The position numbers and the translations under genes are program-made. Shown piece by piece: positions 29,767 through 37,552 of a stretch of 50,238 bases of DNA. The DNA comes from Deltaproteobacteria bacterium (GTDB lineage Bacteria; Desulfobacterota; Desulfomonilia; UBA1062): positions 1 to 50,238 of the forward strand of contig JAKPQL010000071.1 of the NCBI GenBank assembly GCA_029547045.1, written 5' to 3'. Every line of letters begins with the position of its first letter. Positions within the stretch are counted from its first letter, which is position 1. Under the pieces are notes generated by a model. The model was not told where the DNA came from and did no database searches. It saw only the letters and a program-made list of their open reading frames with translations.

Positions 29767-30240
29767 ATGAACATGCATACCTGCTTCCAGACACACCCGT
29801 TTCTTCCCCTGCCCTGCGATGCACCACCGCCGTGCGGCCCCCGCGTCCTCCTCGCCTCTGCGGAACATGGCGCCCGCGCCAGACTGGCCCTCGCCCTGAC
29901 CAAGTTCGGGTACTGCGTCGCCGAGTGCTCGAACGGGGTGGACATGGTCATTAAGCTGGGCGGCCTGGCGTTTCCTGTCAAGCCGGAAGGGTTCGACCTC
30001 ATCATCGCGGATGCCCGCATGCCGGGCATCTCGGGGCTGGAGATCCTGGAGGCGGTGCGGTCCCAGGAGGGGCACCCACCCTTCATCGTGATGACCGGCC
30101 CCGGGGAGCGTACCCTGTTCGCAAAGGCAAGGAGGCTCGGCGCTACCGCAGTGTTCCGACGGCCCATGGACATGGAAACACTCGTGGACCATGTCATGAG
30201 AGTGGTCCCGCCGCTCGCCACGGCTCAAGGCGAGGCATAG
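29767..30240 (+). CDS. degenerate receiver-domain protein
   Basis: A 157-residue protein with a Pro/Cys-rich leader of about 25 residues and one receiver-like domain. The phosphoacceptor-equivalent Asp82 (LIIADARMPGISG) and Thr110 (VMTGPG) are present. The acidic pair that binds magnesium is replaced (VLLASAEHG, so Ser31-Ala32 where Asp-Asp is usual) and the conserved lysine is arginine (FRRPMD). It may therefore work without phosphorylation. It is the first gene after the sigma-54 promoter and lies 56 bp before htrA, implying co-expression and a role in envelope-stress control. Confidence 0.72.
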   Translation: MNMHTCFQTHPFLPLPCDAPPPCGPRVLLASAEHGARARLALALTKFGYCVAECSNGVDMVIKLGGLAFPVKPEGFDLIIADARMPGISGLEILEAVRSQEGHPPFIVMTGPGERTLFAKARRLGATAVFRRPMDMETLVDHVMRVVPPLATAQGEA

Positions 30241-30296
30241 AGGGCACACAAGGGCTGCGCAGACAGCGCCGCTCCATACATTCAGGAGGTTCATCA

Positions 30297-31763
30297 ATGA
30301 CAAAGACTCTCGTGTATGAAGATCGACGGGTTCACCCATGGAAGATGATCGGGCTCCTGCTCCTCGGAATCACCCTGGCCCTTGCGGCGGCACCCCTGCC
30401 TGCAAACGGCCAGGAGAAGGCCCTGGAGAGCCTCAGGGAGACAGGAAAGGCATTCGCCTCGGTGGCAAAGAAGGCATCCCCTGCCGTGGTGTTCATCAGC
30501 GTGGAGAAGTCCTTCGATGCAGGCCGGATCCTGGGTCCCGCGACCCCCTTCGACGATGGCTTCTTCCCGCACCGCTTCGGTTGGCCGCTACCGGAACAGC
30601 CCCAGGGGCCCCAGCAGAAGAGGCGTATGGTGCAGGGCCAGGGGTCCGGGTTCATCATCACCCCTGACGGGTACATCCTCACCAACAACCACGTGGTGGG
30701 CGAGGCGGACCGGGTGAGCGTGAAGCTCCTGGACGGCCGCGAGTTCACGGCCAGGACCGTCGGCACGGATCCGCCCACGGACGTGGCGGTCATCAAGATC
30801 GATGCCGGGAACCTGCCCGTCCTGCCCCTGGGCGACTCGGACAGCCTGGAGGTGGGGGAGTGGGTCCTGGCCCTGGGCAACCCCTTCGGGCTCTCGCACA
30901 CACTCACCGCGGGTATCGTGAGCGCCAAGGGCCGGAGCCACGTGGGCATCACGGACTACGAGGACTTCATCCAGACCGATGCGGCCATCAACCCGGGCAA
31001 CTCAGGGGGACCCCTCATCGACCTGGCGGGCAGGGTCGTGGGCATCAATACCGCCATGTACAGCCGCAGCGGCGGGTACATGGGCATCGGGTTCGCCATC
31101 CCGGTCTCCCTGGCCAGGGACATTTACACCCGGCTCATCGATCACGGGGAGGTGACCAGGGGGTACCTGGGCATCATGGTGCAGGACCTCACCCCTGAGC
31201 TGGCAAAGTCCTTCAAGGTGCCTGGCACCAGGGGCGTGCTCGTCTCTGACGTCATGCCGGACACCCCTGCCCAGCGGGCAGGCCTGAAACAGGGCGACGT
31301 GATCGTACGGCTGAACAGGGAGAACACGGACACGGTCGGCACCTTCCGCAGCCGCATCGCTCTCATGGAACCCGGGTCCAGGGCGGACCTTGCCGTGATC
31401 AGGGACGGCAGGGAGCGCTCCATCCCGGTCACCGTCGGCAAGATGCCCGCCCCTGAGAGGAAGGCCTCCGCCCGGAGCAGGGACATCGACGCCTGGGGCC
31501 TGAGCGTGTCCGACCTCGCAAGGGATCAGGCTGCCCATTACGGGTACACCAGGGAGAAGGGTGTTATCGTCACCGCAGTGGAGCCGGGATCGCCGGCGGC
31601 ACAGGCGGGCATCAGGAAGGGATCCCTCATCCAGGAGGTGAACCGCTCCCCGGTGAAAGACAGCAGGGAATTCAAGGAGGCCGTCGAGGGCAAGAAGACC
31701 CTGCTCCTGCTGGTGAGGGATGCAGAGGGCGCACGTTACGTGACCCTCGATCTGAAGGGATAG
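30297..31763 (+). CDS. HtrA/DegP-family periplasmic serine protease
   Basis: A 488-residue Do-like protease. It has a signal peptide (about 15-38), then a trypsin-like domain with His132 (NNHVV), Asp162 (TDVAVIK) and Ser236 (GNSGGPL), followed by two PDZ domains (about 280-370 and 395-488; GYLGI and REKGVIV mark their carboxylate loops). It degrades or refolds misfolded envelope proteins. The ATG follows AGGAGG closely. It is the second gene of the operon driven from the sigma-54 promoter at 29667-29682, which is unusual for htrA, commonly controlled by sigma-E or CpxR. Confidence 0.95.
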   Translation: MTKTLVYEDRRVHPWKMIGLLLLGITLALAAAPLPANGQEKALESLRETGKAFASVAKKASPAVVFISVEKSFDAGRILGPATPFDDGFFPHRFGWPLPEQPQGPQQKRRMVQGQGSGFIITPDGYILTNNHVVGEADRVSVKLLDGREFTARTVGTDPPTDVAVIKIDAGNLPVLPLGDSDSLEVGEWVLALGNPFGLSHTLTAGIVSAKGRSHVGITDYEDFIQTDAAINPGNSGGPLIDLAGRVVGINTAMYSRSGGYMGIGFAIPVSLARDIYTRLIDHGEVTRGYLGIMVQDLTPELAKSFKVPGTRGVLVSDVMPDTPAQRAGLKQGDVIVRLNRENTDTVGTFRSRIALMEPGSRADLAVIRDGRERSIPVTVGKMPAPERKASARSRDIDAWGLSVSDLARDQAAHYGYTREKGVIVTAVEPGSPAAQAGIRKGSLIQEVNRSPVKDSREFKEAVEGKKTLLLLVRDAEGARYVTLDLKG

Positions 31764-31775
31764 GACATGCCGGCA

Positions 31776-31800
31776 CGGTGCCCTGGTTACCAGGGCGCCG
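31776..31800 (+). terminator. strong hairpin downstream of htrA
   Basis: An 11-bp stem (CGGTGCCCTGG with CCAGGGCGCCG, one G-U pair) and a TTA loop starts 13 bases past the htrA stop. No T-run follows, so it may be a partial terminator or an mRNA 3'-end stabiliser. Confidence 0.45.
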
Positions 31801-31891
31801 CGTCCTTCCTCTGCGTCGAAAACCTCCCGAAGGTTGACATCACCCCTTCTGGTGTGGTGGTGTGCATGCATCCGCCAGGGAGGCAGGGGCA

Positions 31892-32497
31892 ATGGAAAAC
31901 CCGATGCAGTTCTTCGTCAGCGTCTGGATCAAGCTGTTCTTCCTCCTGACCCCGTTCTTCGTGCTCTCCATGTTCCTGTCGCTGACCCAGGACCTCTCCG
32001 CATCCGAACGGCAGCGTGCTGCGGCCTGGCTCACCCTCGACGTGGTGATCATCTGCCTTGTCCTGTTCTTCCTCGGCAACGCCCTCTTCTCGGTCTTCGG
32101 CATCACCTTGGACGCCTTCCGCATCGGCGCGGGTGCCCTGCTGTTCCTCTCCGCGGTGGACCTCGTCCGGGGCACGGAGAACCCTCTGAGACGCGAGGAG
32201 CCAGGGAGTTTCATCGTGGTACCTCTGGCCATCCCCATCACCGTGGGGCCGGCCACCACGGGTGCGCTGCTGGTCATGGGCGCCGAGGTGAGCGACCCAT
32301 GGGAAAAGCTCGTGGGGTGCGGGGCGCTGGTGGGAGCGGTGGCATCCGTGGGCATCCTGCTCTTCCTGGCCACCACGGTGGAGAGGATCCTGGGCGGCAC
32401 CGGGTTGAAGATCCTGAGCAAGATCACCGGGCTGGTGCTTTCGGCGCTCGCCGCCCAGATGATCTTCACCGGCATCGGGCATTTCCTCTGCCCCTAG
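31892..32497 (+). CDS. MarC family integral membrane protein
   Basis: A 201-residue protein with about six hydrophobic spans. FFLLTPFFVLSMFLSLTQDLS and the conserved PLAIPITVGPATTGALLV (PLAxPxxxGPxxI-type) are the MarC/UPF0056 signature, and AFRIGAGALLFLSAVDL is the third span. The ATG at 31892 is preferred because AGGGAGGCAGGGG precedes it. The family was named for a supposed role in multiple antibiotic resistance that later work did not support, so function is unknown. Confidence 0.88.
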   Translation: MENPMQFFVSVWIKLFFLLTPFFVLSMFLSLTQDLSASERQRAAAWLTLDVVIICLVLFFLGNALFSVFGITLDAFRIGAGALLFLSAVDLVRGTENPLRREEPGSFIVVPLAIPITVGPATTGALLVMGAEVSDPWEKLVGCGALVGAVASVGILLFLATTVERILGGTGLKILSKITGLVLSALAAQMIFTGIGHFLCP

Positions 32498-32559
32498 GGA
32501 AACCTGGCTCCATGGTCCGACCGGACAGAAGAACCCCTGCAGGGAGAAGCACCGGCAAA

Positions 32560-32595
32560 GCCTGATTTTTTTTCTCTCTCAGGCATTGATTTTTT
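32560..32595 (+). terminator. imperfect terminator after marC
   Basis: GCCTGA (32560-32565) pairs with TCAGGC (32579-32584) across a T-rich 13-base loop and is followed by ATTGATTTTTT. The stem is only 6 bp. Confidence 0.4.
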
Positions 32596-32613
32596 CTCAT
32601 CCAGGCCTATTAA
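32586..32613 (+). promoter_or_regulatory. candidate promoter of the cytochrome-rhodanese cluster
   Basis: TTGATT (32586-32591) and TATTAA (32608-32613) are 16 bp apart. A leader of about 150 bases would precede the ATG at 32769. It is the only AT-rich promoter-like stretch between marC and the cluster. Confidence 0.4.
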
Positions 32614-32768
32614 GATACCAATGATTCCTTGTCTTGTGCTCCTGCGTTGATCTATCGCAAGGGAAGCACAACGTATTTCCGGGATATGCAGCATGATTCA
32701 TCTGAAAGGGTACTACGCGGTGGAAGCTGAGTGCCGTGCACTGATGAAGTGAGGACAGGGCGGATCCC

Positions 32769-34007
32769 ATGGGAAAGCGGTGCACTTATCTCATCATCAT
32801 GATCGCCATAATGTTTGCAGTGCCCCCCTCCCTTTCCCTCTCCGCGGACCCCAACTCCTGCGTCACCTGCCACACGGACGGCGAGAAGATGAAATCCCTG
32901 GTCGTGCCGCCTACAATCCACGCCGAGGGGGAGGGGTGAGCGGGTGCGCCTCCTCCGGTCCGGGAGGAAGACTACTACAAGGGGTACCTGGTGGACACCG
33001 GGCTCCTGGCGAGTGACCCGCACCTGTCAAAAGGGTGCCGTTCCTGCCACAGGGGGAACGAGGCCGGGGCCACCAAGGAAGAGGCCCATGCCGGCATGGA
33101 CAAACGGCCCTCCGACAACCTCGCCACGTGCAGCCCCTGCCACAAGAAGGCCTCTGCGAATTATTCCAAATCGCTCCATTACACCTCGCTCGGCCAGCGC
33201 CAGGGAGTCATCCCGAGATTCTCCAAGGCCGAGGTCAAGCTCTTCGACGAGAAGGTCTTCCAGCAGTCCTGCCGGAGCTGCCACGCCTCCTGCGGGTCCT
33301 GCCACGTCAAGTCGCCCCCGGTCATGGGCATCAGCCTGGGGCTCATCAGGGGGCACAAGTTCATAAAGAAGGACGAGGGAAAGACCTGCGCCTTCTGCCA
33401 CGGCGGCCGCGTGTACCCGGAATACACCGGCGAGTACGGCGGCAGCACGGACGTGCACTACCAGAAGGGCATGATGTGTGTGGACTGTCACAAGAAGGTT
33501 GAGCTGCACGGCGACGGCACGAAATACCTCACCAAGCAGGACGTGAAGGACCGGCCGAAGTGCACGAACTGCCACAAGACCATCAAGTCGGACACGCTCC
33601 GCACCCGGGTGGCCCATGATACCCATCGCGGCAAGGTGAGCTGCTACGGCTGCCACACATCTGGCCAGTACCGGAACTGTTACACCTGCCACAAGGAGTC
33701 CGTCTCAAAGCCCGGGTTCATCCTGGGCAAGAACCCGCGCAACCCGAACGAGGTCACCACGCTCAGGGTCGTCCCCACGGTGCGGGACAGCTTCGCCCGT
33801 GCGGGCATCAAGCAGGAGCACTTCGACAAGGTGCCCAACTACTGGAACACCCCTGCGCACAAGATCAAGAAACGCACGGACCGGACACGGTCCTGCGACA
33901 TCTGTCACTCGGAGAAGAAGGACTTCCTCACCCGGGAGACCCTTCTCAAGGACGGCTCCAGGGCCAACCAGGGACTGATCCATGTCCCGAAACCCATAAC
34001 TCATTAA
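32769..34007 (+). CDS. undecaheme c-type cytochrome with in-frame TGA (candidate selenocysteine)
   Basis: Read from ATG 32769 the frame gives a signal peptide (MGKRCTYLIIMIAIMFAV..., cleavage near LSA), heme site 1 (CVTCH), then TGA at 32937-32939 as codon 57. It continues in the same frame without another stop to 34007. The downstream part holds ten more CXXCH sites (CRSCH, CSPCH, CRSCH, CGSCH, CAFCH, CVDCH, CTNCH, CYGCH, CYTCH, CDICH). Without readthrough, the ten-heme part has no signal peptide and could not receive heme in the periplasm. Full length would be 412 residues. A SECIS-like hairpin follows the TGA. Alternatives are a recent nonsense mutation or a sequencing error. It is first in a five-gene cluster. 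Confidence 0.75.
32937..32968 (+). promoter_or_regulatory. candidate bacterial SECIS element after in-frame TGA
   Basis: After TGA (32937-32939), a 6-bp stem TCCTCC (32951-32956)/GGAGGA (32963-32968) encloses the loop GGTCCG (32957-32962). The loop begins 17 bases after TGA and has G in its first two positions, both within the published bSECIS pattern (16-37 bases, at least one G in the first two loop bases). Such hairpins also arise by chance in GC-rich DNA. Confidence 0.5.
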
Positions 34008-34023
34008 TAAAGAAGGAGGAAGC

Positions 34024-34920
34024 ATGAAGTATCTCAAAGCGTTCACTCTCATGGTGGTGGCGTTCGCGCTCCTTGTCCCCGCCGCTGTCATGGCACGCGG
34101 CATAGACCCGGTGGTTTCCACCGAGTGGCTCGACAAGAACCTGGCTGACCAGAAGCTCGTCATCGTGGACATCCGCAAGGTGGAGGAGTACCAGGAAGGC
34201 CACGTGCCGGGCGCCATCAACATCTTCTACAACATCTGGGCACCGGGCAAGGACGACATACAGAACGAGCTCCCGGCCGACGACGACCTGAAGGACACGC
34301 TGTCCGCCAACGGCATTGCCGCCGACTCCAAGGTGGTGGTGGTGGGCAAGACCGATACGCCGCCCGACAAGGTCAATGTCACCAGGGTGGCACTCACCCT
34401 CATCTATGCGGGTGTGAACGACGTGGCGGTCCTGGACGGCGGCTTCAACAAGTGGACCGCCGATGGGAAGAAGGTCTCCACGGACGCGGTGAAGCCCAAG
34501 GAGAAGGCCTACAAGGGCAAGTTCAACAAGGGCCTGTTCATCAAGAGGGAGGACGTGGCGGCAAAGATCGGCAAGGCCGTCATCGTTGACACCCGCGAGC
34601 CCGCCTTCTACAGCGGCGAGAAGAAGCTCGACTTCGTGGCCAGGCCCGGCCATGTCAAGGGTGCGGTGAACCTCCCCACCGTGTCACAGATCTTCAACGC
34701 GGACAGCACCTACAAGCCCATGGCCGAACTGCAGGCACTGGCCGTGAAGGCCGTGGGAGAGGACAAGGCCAAGGAGATCATCGTATACTGCGACTCCGGC
34801 AGGGTAGCATCAGCCTGGTGGTATCTCCTCAGGGAGGCCCTGGGATACACAGATGTGAAACTCTATGATGGTTCGGCTCAAGATTGGGCCAAGGACGCGA
34901 ACCTGCCCGTTGAACCGTGA
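34024..34920 (+). CDS. exported two-domain rhodanese (sulfurtransferase)
   Basis: A 298-residue protein with an Sec signal peptide (MKYLKAFTLMVVAFALLVPAAVMA) and two rhodanese domains. The first (about 30-155) has the fold motifs VIVDIRKVEEYQEGHVPGAINI but no active-site cysteine. The second (about 165-298) has the persulfide-forming Cys256 in VYCDSGRVAS. This is the thiosulfate sulfurtransferase arrangement, here in the periplasm. AAGGAGGA precedes the ATG, 16 bp after the cytochrome gene. It may move sulfane sulfur, or selenium, for its cytochrome neighbours. Confidence 0.88.
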   Translation: MKYLKAFTLMVVAFALLVPAAVMARGIDPVVSTEWLDKNLADQKLVIVDIRKVEEYQEGHVPGAINIFYNIWAPGKDDIQNELPADDDLKDTLSANGIAADSKVVVVGKTDTPPDKVNVTRVALTLIYAGVNDVAVLDGGFNKWTADGKKVSTDAVKPKEKAYKGKFNKGLFIKREDVAAKIGKAVIVDTREPAFYSGEKKLDFVARPGHVKGAVNLPTVSQIFNADSTYKPMAELQALAVKAVGEDKAKEIIVYCDSGRVASAWWYLLREALGYTDVKLYDGSAQDWAKDANLPVEP

Positions 34921-34998
34921 TATTCCGAACGAGGCGGAGACCTGCCTGTCAGGTTTCCGCCCGTTCCCTGACATGTTGAGAAAGTCAGGAGGCGCTGC

Positions 34999-36813
34999 CT
35001 GAAAACGATTCGTACCATGATCCTGGTTCTGGCCGTCACGCTGGCGCTGCCCGCGGGCAGGTCCGCCAGCGGCCAGGGCCCTGCCGTGCACGATGACATC
35101 TGGCTGAGGAACGAGGCCGGCGAACGGATCACGCCCATGGACAATGCCGCCGACCCATACAGCCCGAGAAAGACCTGCGGCGCCTGCCATCACTACCCCA
35201 CCATTGTGCAGGGCTCCCATTTCCGGATGGGATTTTCCGAACAGAAGAAAGACCCGACCACCGCGCATCTCCCCCAGGACCTCATGCCGTCAGAGATGCG
35301 GCCAGCGCCCTACGGGGGGACCGCGGTCTACGACTGGATCGCCGCCAATGCCCGGCTCCACCCGGGAGGCGGCCCCATGGAATGCCTCAACCTGAGACAT
35401 GATACGGGAACGCCGACGAACCTCGTGGAGGCGGAACGCATCGTGTCCTCGTCAAGGAACCCCCATTTCCAGTCCCGCCTCACGCCGGACGGCCGCAGCC
35501 GCTTCAGGGCGAGCGGGGTCCTGGAGGCAGACTGCCTCATGTGCCATATGAACGGGTACAGGCTGGACAGGCGCAATGCCCAGGTCGCCTCCCGGAACTA
35601 CCGCTGGGCCGCAACGGCGGGCTCCGGCCTCGGAGAGGTATCCGGACGGGTGTATACTCCGGGCGAGGGCACGTGGGAGTTCTCTAAAGGGCCCGTGGTG
35701 TCGTACTCCTGGAAGAACGGCATGTTCACCCCCGAAGGAAGGCTCTCGGGCCGCCTCATCCGCACCGCCGTGCCTTCAAGCTCGTGTCTGTCATGCCATG
35801 GCGCCATGCAGGCCTTCCGCACCGGCACGCTCTATCGGGCCAGCGATGATGCCCATGCACAGGCGGGCCTGCGGTGCGCGGACTGCCATACCCCAGCGGA
35901 AGGTGCACCAGGCGGCAGGCTCGGCCACCGTATCGGCGCTCCCGCCGCTGCCGGGGACTTCCGGCAGACCGGCGTGAAGACCTGTGTCGCCTGCCACCTC
36001 GCCCCGGGAGGACGCGCCCCCAACCCGGTGCAGACCCATGCGGACCTGCTCCCGAACGCCACCTTCCACCTGCGGCTGCTGGCCTGCACGGCCTGCCATG
36101 TAACGAGTCTACCGGCAAAGGGTGCTTCACTGCTGGACCTCTCCACGGGCACCCCCTTCCGGTACTCCGCGGACAGGTTCGAGGCCATGGCAGCCCCAGC
36201 CGATGCCATGAAGCCCGCCCGGGAACCGTGGAGGCCCTGGCTGGCCATCCTCGACCTCAAGGAGTCCCGCGGTGAGCGCTACGTGCCCGTTGCCCTGCAC
36301 ACGGCCCAGTGGTTCGGGGAGAGGACCGCCCGAGGTGCCATCGTGCCGCTCGATGGGCGGGTGGTGACGGGGGCATTCCGGCTCTGTACCGGCATCACTA
36401 CGGTGCAGGCCAAGGACACCTCCGGGAGGATGGTGAAGCGCCCCACCATTGCCACCGAGGCCGACATGGCGAAGATGCTCAGGGCCCTGAACCACCTGGG
36501 CAGGCCGCACCCGGTCTTCGTGTCGGACAAGGTGTACGAGCTCAAGGCCGGCAAGGTGGTAGCTGCGGATCTGCCCTTTGCCAACTCGGTGAGCCTGCCG
36601 GTCTGGCACAACGTGCTGCCCGTGGCGAAAAAGCAGACCTATGGCGCCAAGGGATGCACCGACTGCCACGACGAAAAGGCGCCGTTCTTCACCACCATGA
36701 AGGTGAAGTCAGTGGGGCGGTTCCTCAAGGATGACTACCCGACACCAAAGGGCCCTGCCGCATTCCCCCAGATGCTGGACTGGGGACACGAGGAAGTACC
36801 GAGCCATGAATAG
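34999..36813 (+). CDS. heptaheme c-type cytochrome, apparent CTG start
   Basis: A secreted multiheme cytochrome of about 604 residues with seven CXXCH sites: CGACH, CLMCH, CLSCH, CADCH, CVACH, CTACH and CTDCH. The first lies in PYSPRKTCGACHHYPTIVQGSHF, a pattern shared by large periplasmic or outer-surface cytochromes of Deltaproteobacteria. The first ATG (35017) lies 24 bases past AGGAGG (34987-34992) and would give a signal peptide with no positive charge. CTG at 34999 sits 6 bases after AGGAGG and yields MKTIRTMILVLAVTLALPAG, a proper signal. No ATG, GTG or TTG lies in frame before it back to a stop at 34969. The stop overlaps the next ATG. Confidence 0.85.
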   Translation: MKTIRTMILVLAVTLALPAGRSASGQGPAVHDDIWLRNEAGERITPMDNAADPYSPRKTCGACHHYPTIVQGSHFRMGFSEQKKDPTTAHLPQDLMPSEMRPAPYGGTAVYDWIAANARLHPGGGPMECLNLRHDTGTPTNLVEAERIVSSSRNPHFQSRLTPDGRSRFRASGVLEADCLMCHMNGYRLDRRNAQVASRNYRWAATAGSGLGEVSGRVYTPGEGTWEFSKGPVVSYSWKNGMFTPEGRLSGRLIRTAVPSSSCLSCHGAMQAFRTGTLYRASDDAHAQAGLRCADCHTPAEGAPGGRLGHRIGAPAAAGDFRQTGVKTCVACHLAPGGRAPNPVQTHADLLPNATFHLRLLACTACHVTSLPAKGASLLDLSTGTPFRYSADRFEAMAAPADAMKPAREPWRPWLAILDLKESRGERYVPVALHTAQWFGERTARGAIVPLDGRVVTGAFRLCTGITTVQAKDTSGRMVKRPTIATEADMAKMLRALNHLGRPHPVFVSDKVYELKAGKVVAADLPFANSVSLPVWHNVLPVAKKQTYGAKGCTDCHDEKAPFFTTMKVKSVGRFLKDDYPTPKGPAAFPQMLDWGHEEVPSHE

Positions 36814-37552
36814 CGCACGCTTTCGACCACTGCTGCATGCCTGTCTTCTCCTTGTGGCCTTCGCATGGTCGATCACCCCATCAGTGGCGGCCGCCCAGGG
36901 GTGGAAGAAGGTGAAGGCAGAGACCCTCAATGACTGGCTCGAGAAGGAGCAGCTCACCCTGGTGAACGTCATGAGCCGTATCGAGTGTCTTGACCACCGC
37001 ATCGCGGGTTCGCAGTGCATCGCCTGCGAGGAGTTCAAGGACAACCTATCCAGCATACCACGGGACCGCAAGCTCGTTCTCTACTGCGAGAGCGAGGCGT
37101 GCACGAGAAGCTGCCTGGCCGCCGACGAGGCGGTGAAGGCCGGGATGAAGGACGTGTACGTACTGGAGGCGGGCATGCCCGCGTGGAAAGCGGCCGGTTT
37201 CCCGCTGGAGTCCGTCCAGCGCGTGCCGCGCATGTACGTGCAGTCGGTGAAGGCCGGCGAGCTCACGGCATGGCTGGACCGCCACCCGGAGTTCGTGGTG
37301 CTCGACATCCGAGCCCGCGATCGGTACGAGAAGGATCACCTGAAAGGCGCACTCAACATCCCCCTGTACCAACTTCATGAGCGATACCACGAGCTGCCAC
37401 AAGACCGGTCCCTCATGGTGGTGGACGACCAGGGCTTCCGCTCATTCCTTGCAGCGAGCTACCTCGCCCGCAAGGGATTCAGGGTCATGCGGCTCTTCGG
37501 GGGCATGGCTGCGTGGAAGTCCTATTCCGAAGGCAAGAGGCAGGTGAAATGA
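36806..37552 (+). CDS. exported rhodanese-like protein with atypical cysteine sites
   Basis: A 248-residue protein with a signal peptide (MNSARFRPLLHACLLLVAFAW..., cleavage near VAAAQG) and two rhodanese-like domains. In the first, the active loop is YCESEACTRSC (Cys94, Cys99, Cys103) instead of the usual CxxGxR/T, and an extra pair CIAC replaces the normal GAxNIP region. In the second, the loop VVDDQGFRSF has Asp where the cysteine should be, so it is inactive. The cysteine-rich first domain could bind a metal, form disulfides or carry a polysulfide. It overlaps both neighbours by a few bases, so it is tightly coupled to the cytochromes. Confidence 0.82.
   Translation: MNSARFRPLLHACLLLVAFAWSITPSVAAAQGWKKVKAETLNDWLEKEQLTLVNVMSRIECLDHRIAGSQCIACEEFKDNLSSIPRDRKLVLYCESEACTRSCLAADEAVKAGMKDVYVLEAGMPAWKAAGFPLESVQRVPRMYVQSVKAGELTAWLDRHPEFVVLDIRARDRYEKDHLKGALNIPLYQLHERYHELPQDRSLMVVDDQGFRSFLAASYLARKGFRVMRLFGGMAAWKSYSEGKRQVK

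Noticed and set aside
32944..33366. 140-codon frame overlapping the first cytochrome, as an alternative to TGA readthrough by frameshift
   Set aside because: It contains no CXXCH sites and is rich in Arg/Ser/Thr, as expected for an out-of-frame reading. The heme-rich frame is the same before and after the TGA, so no frameshift is needed.
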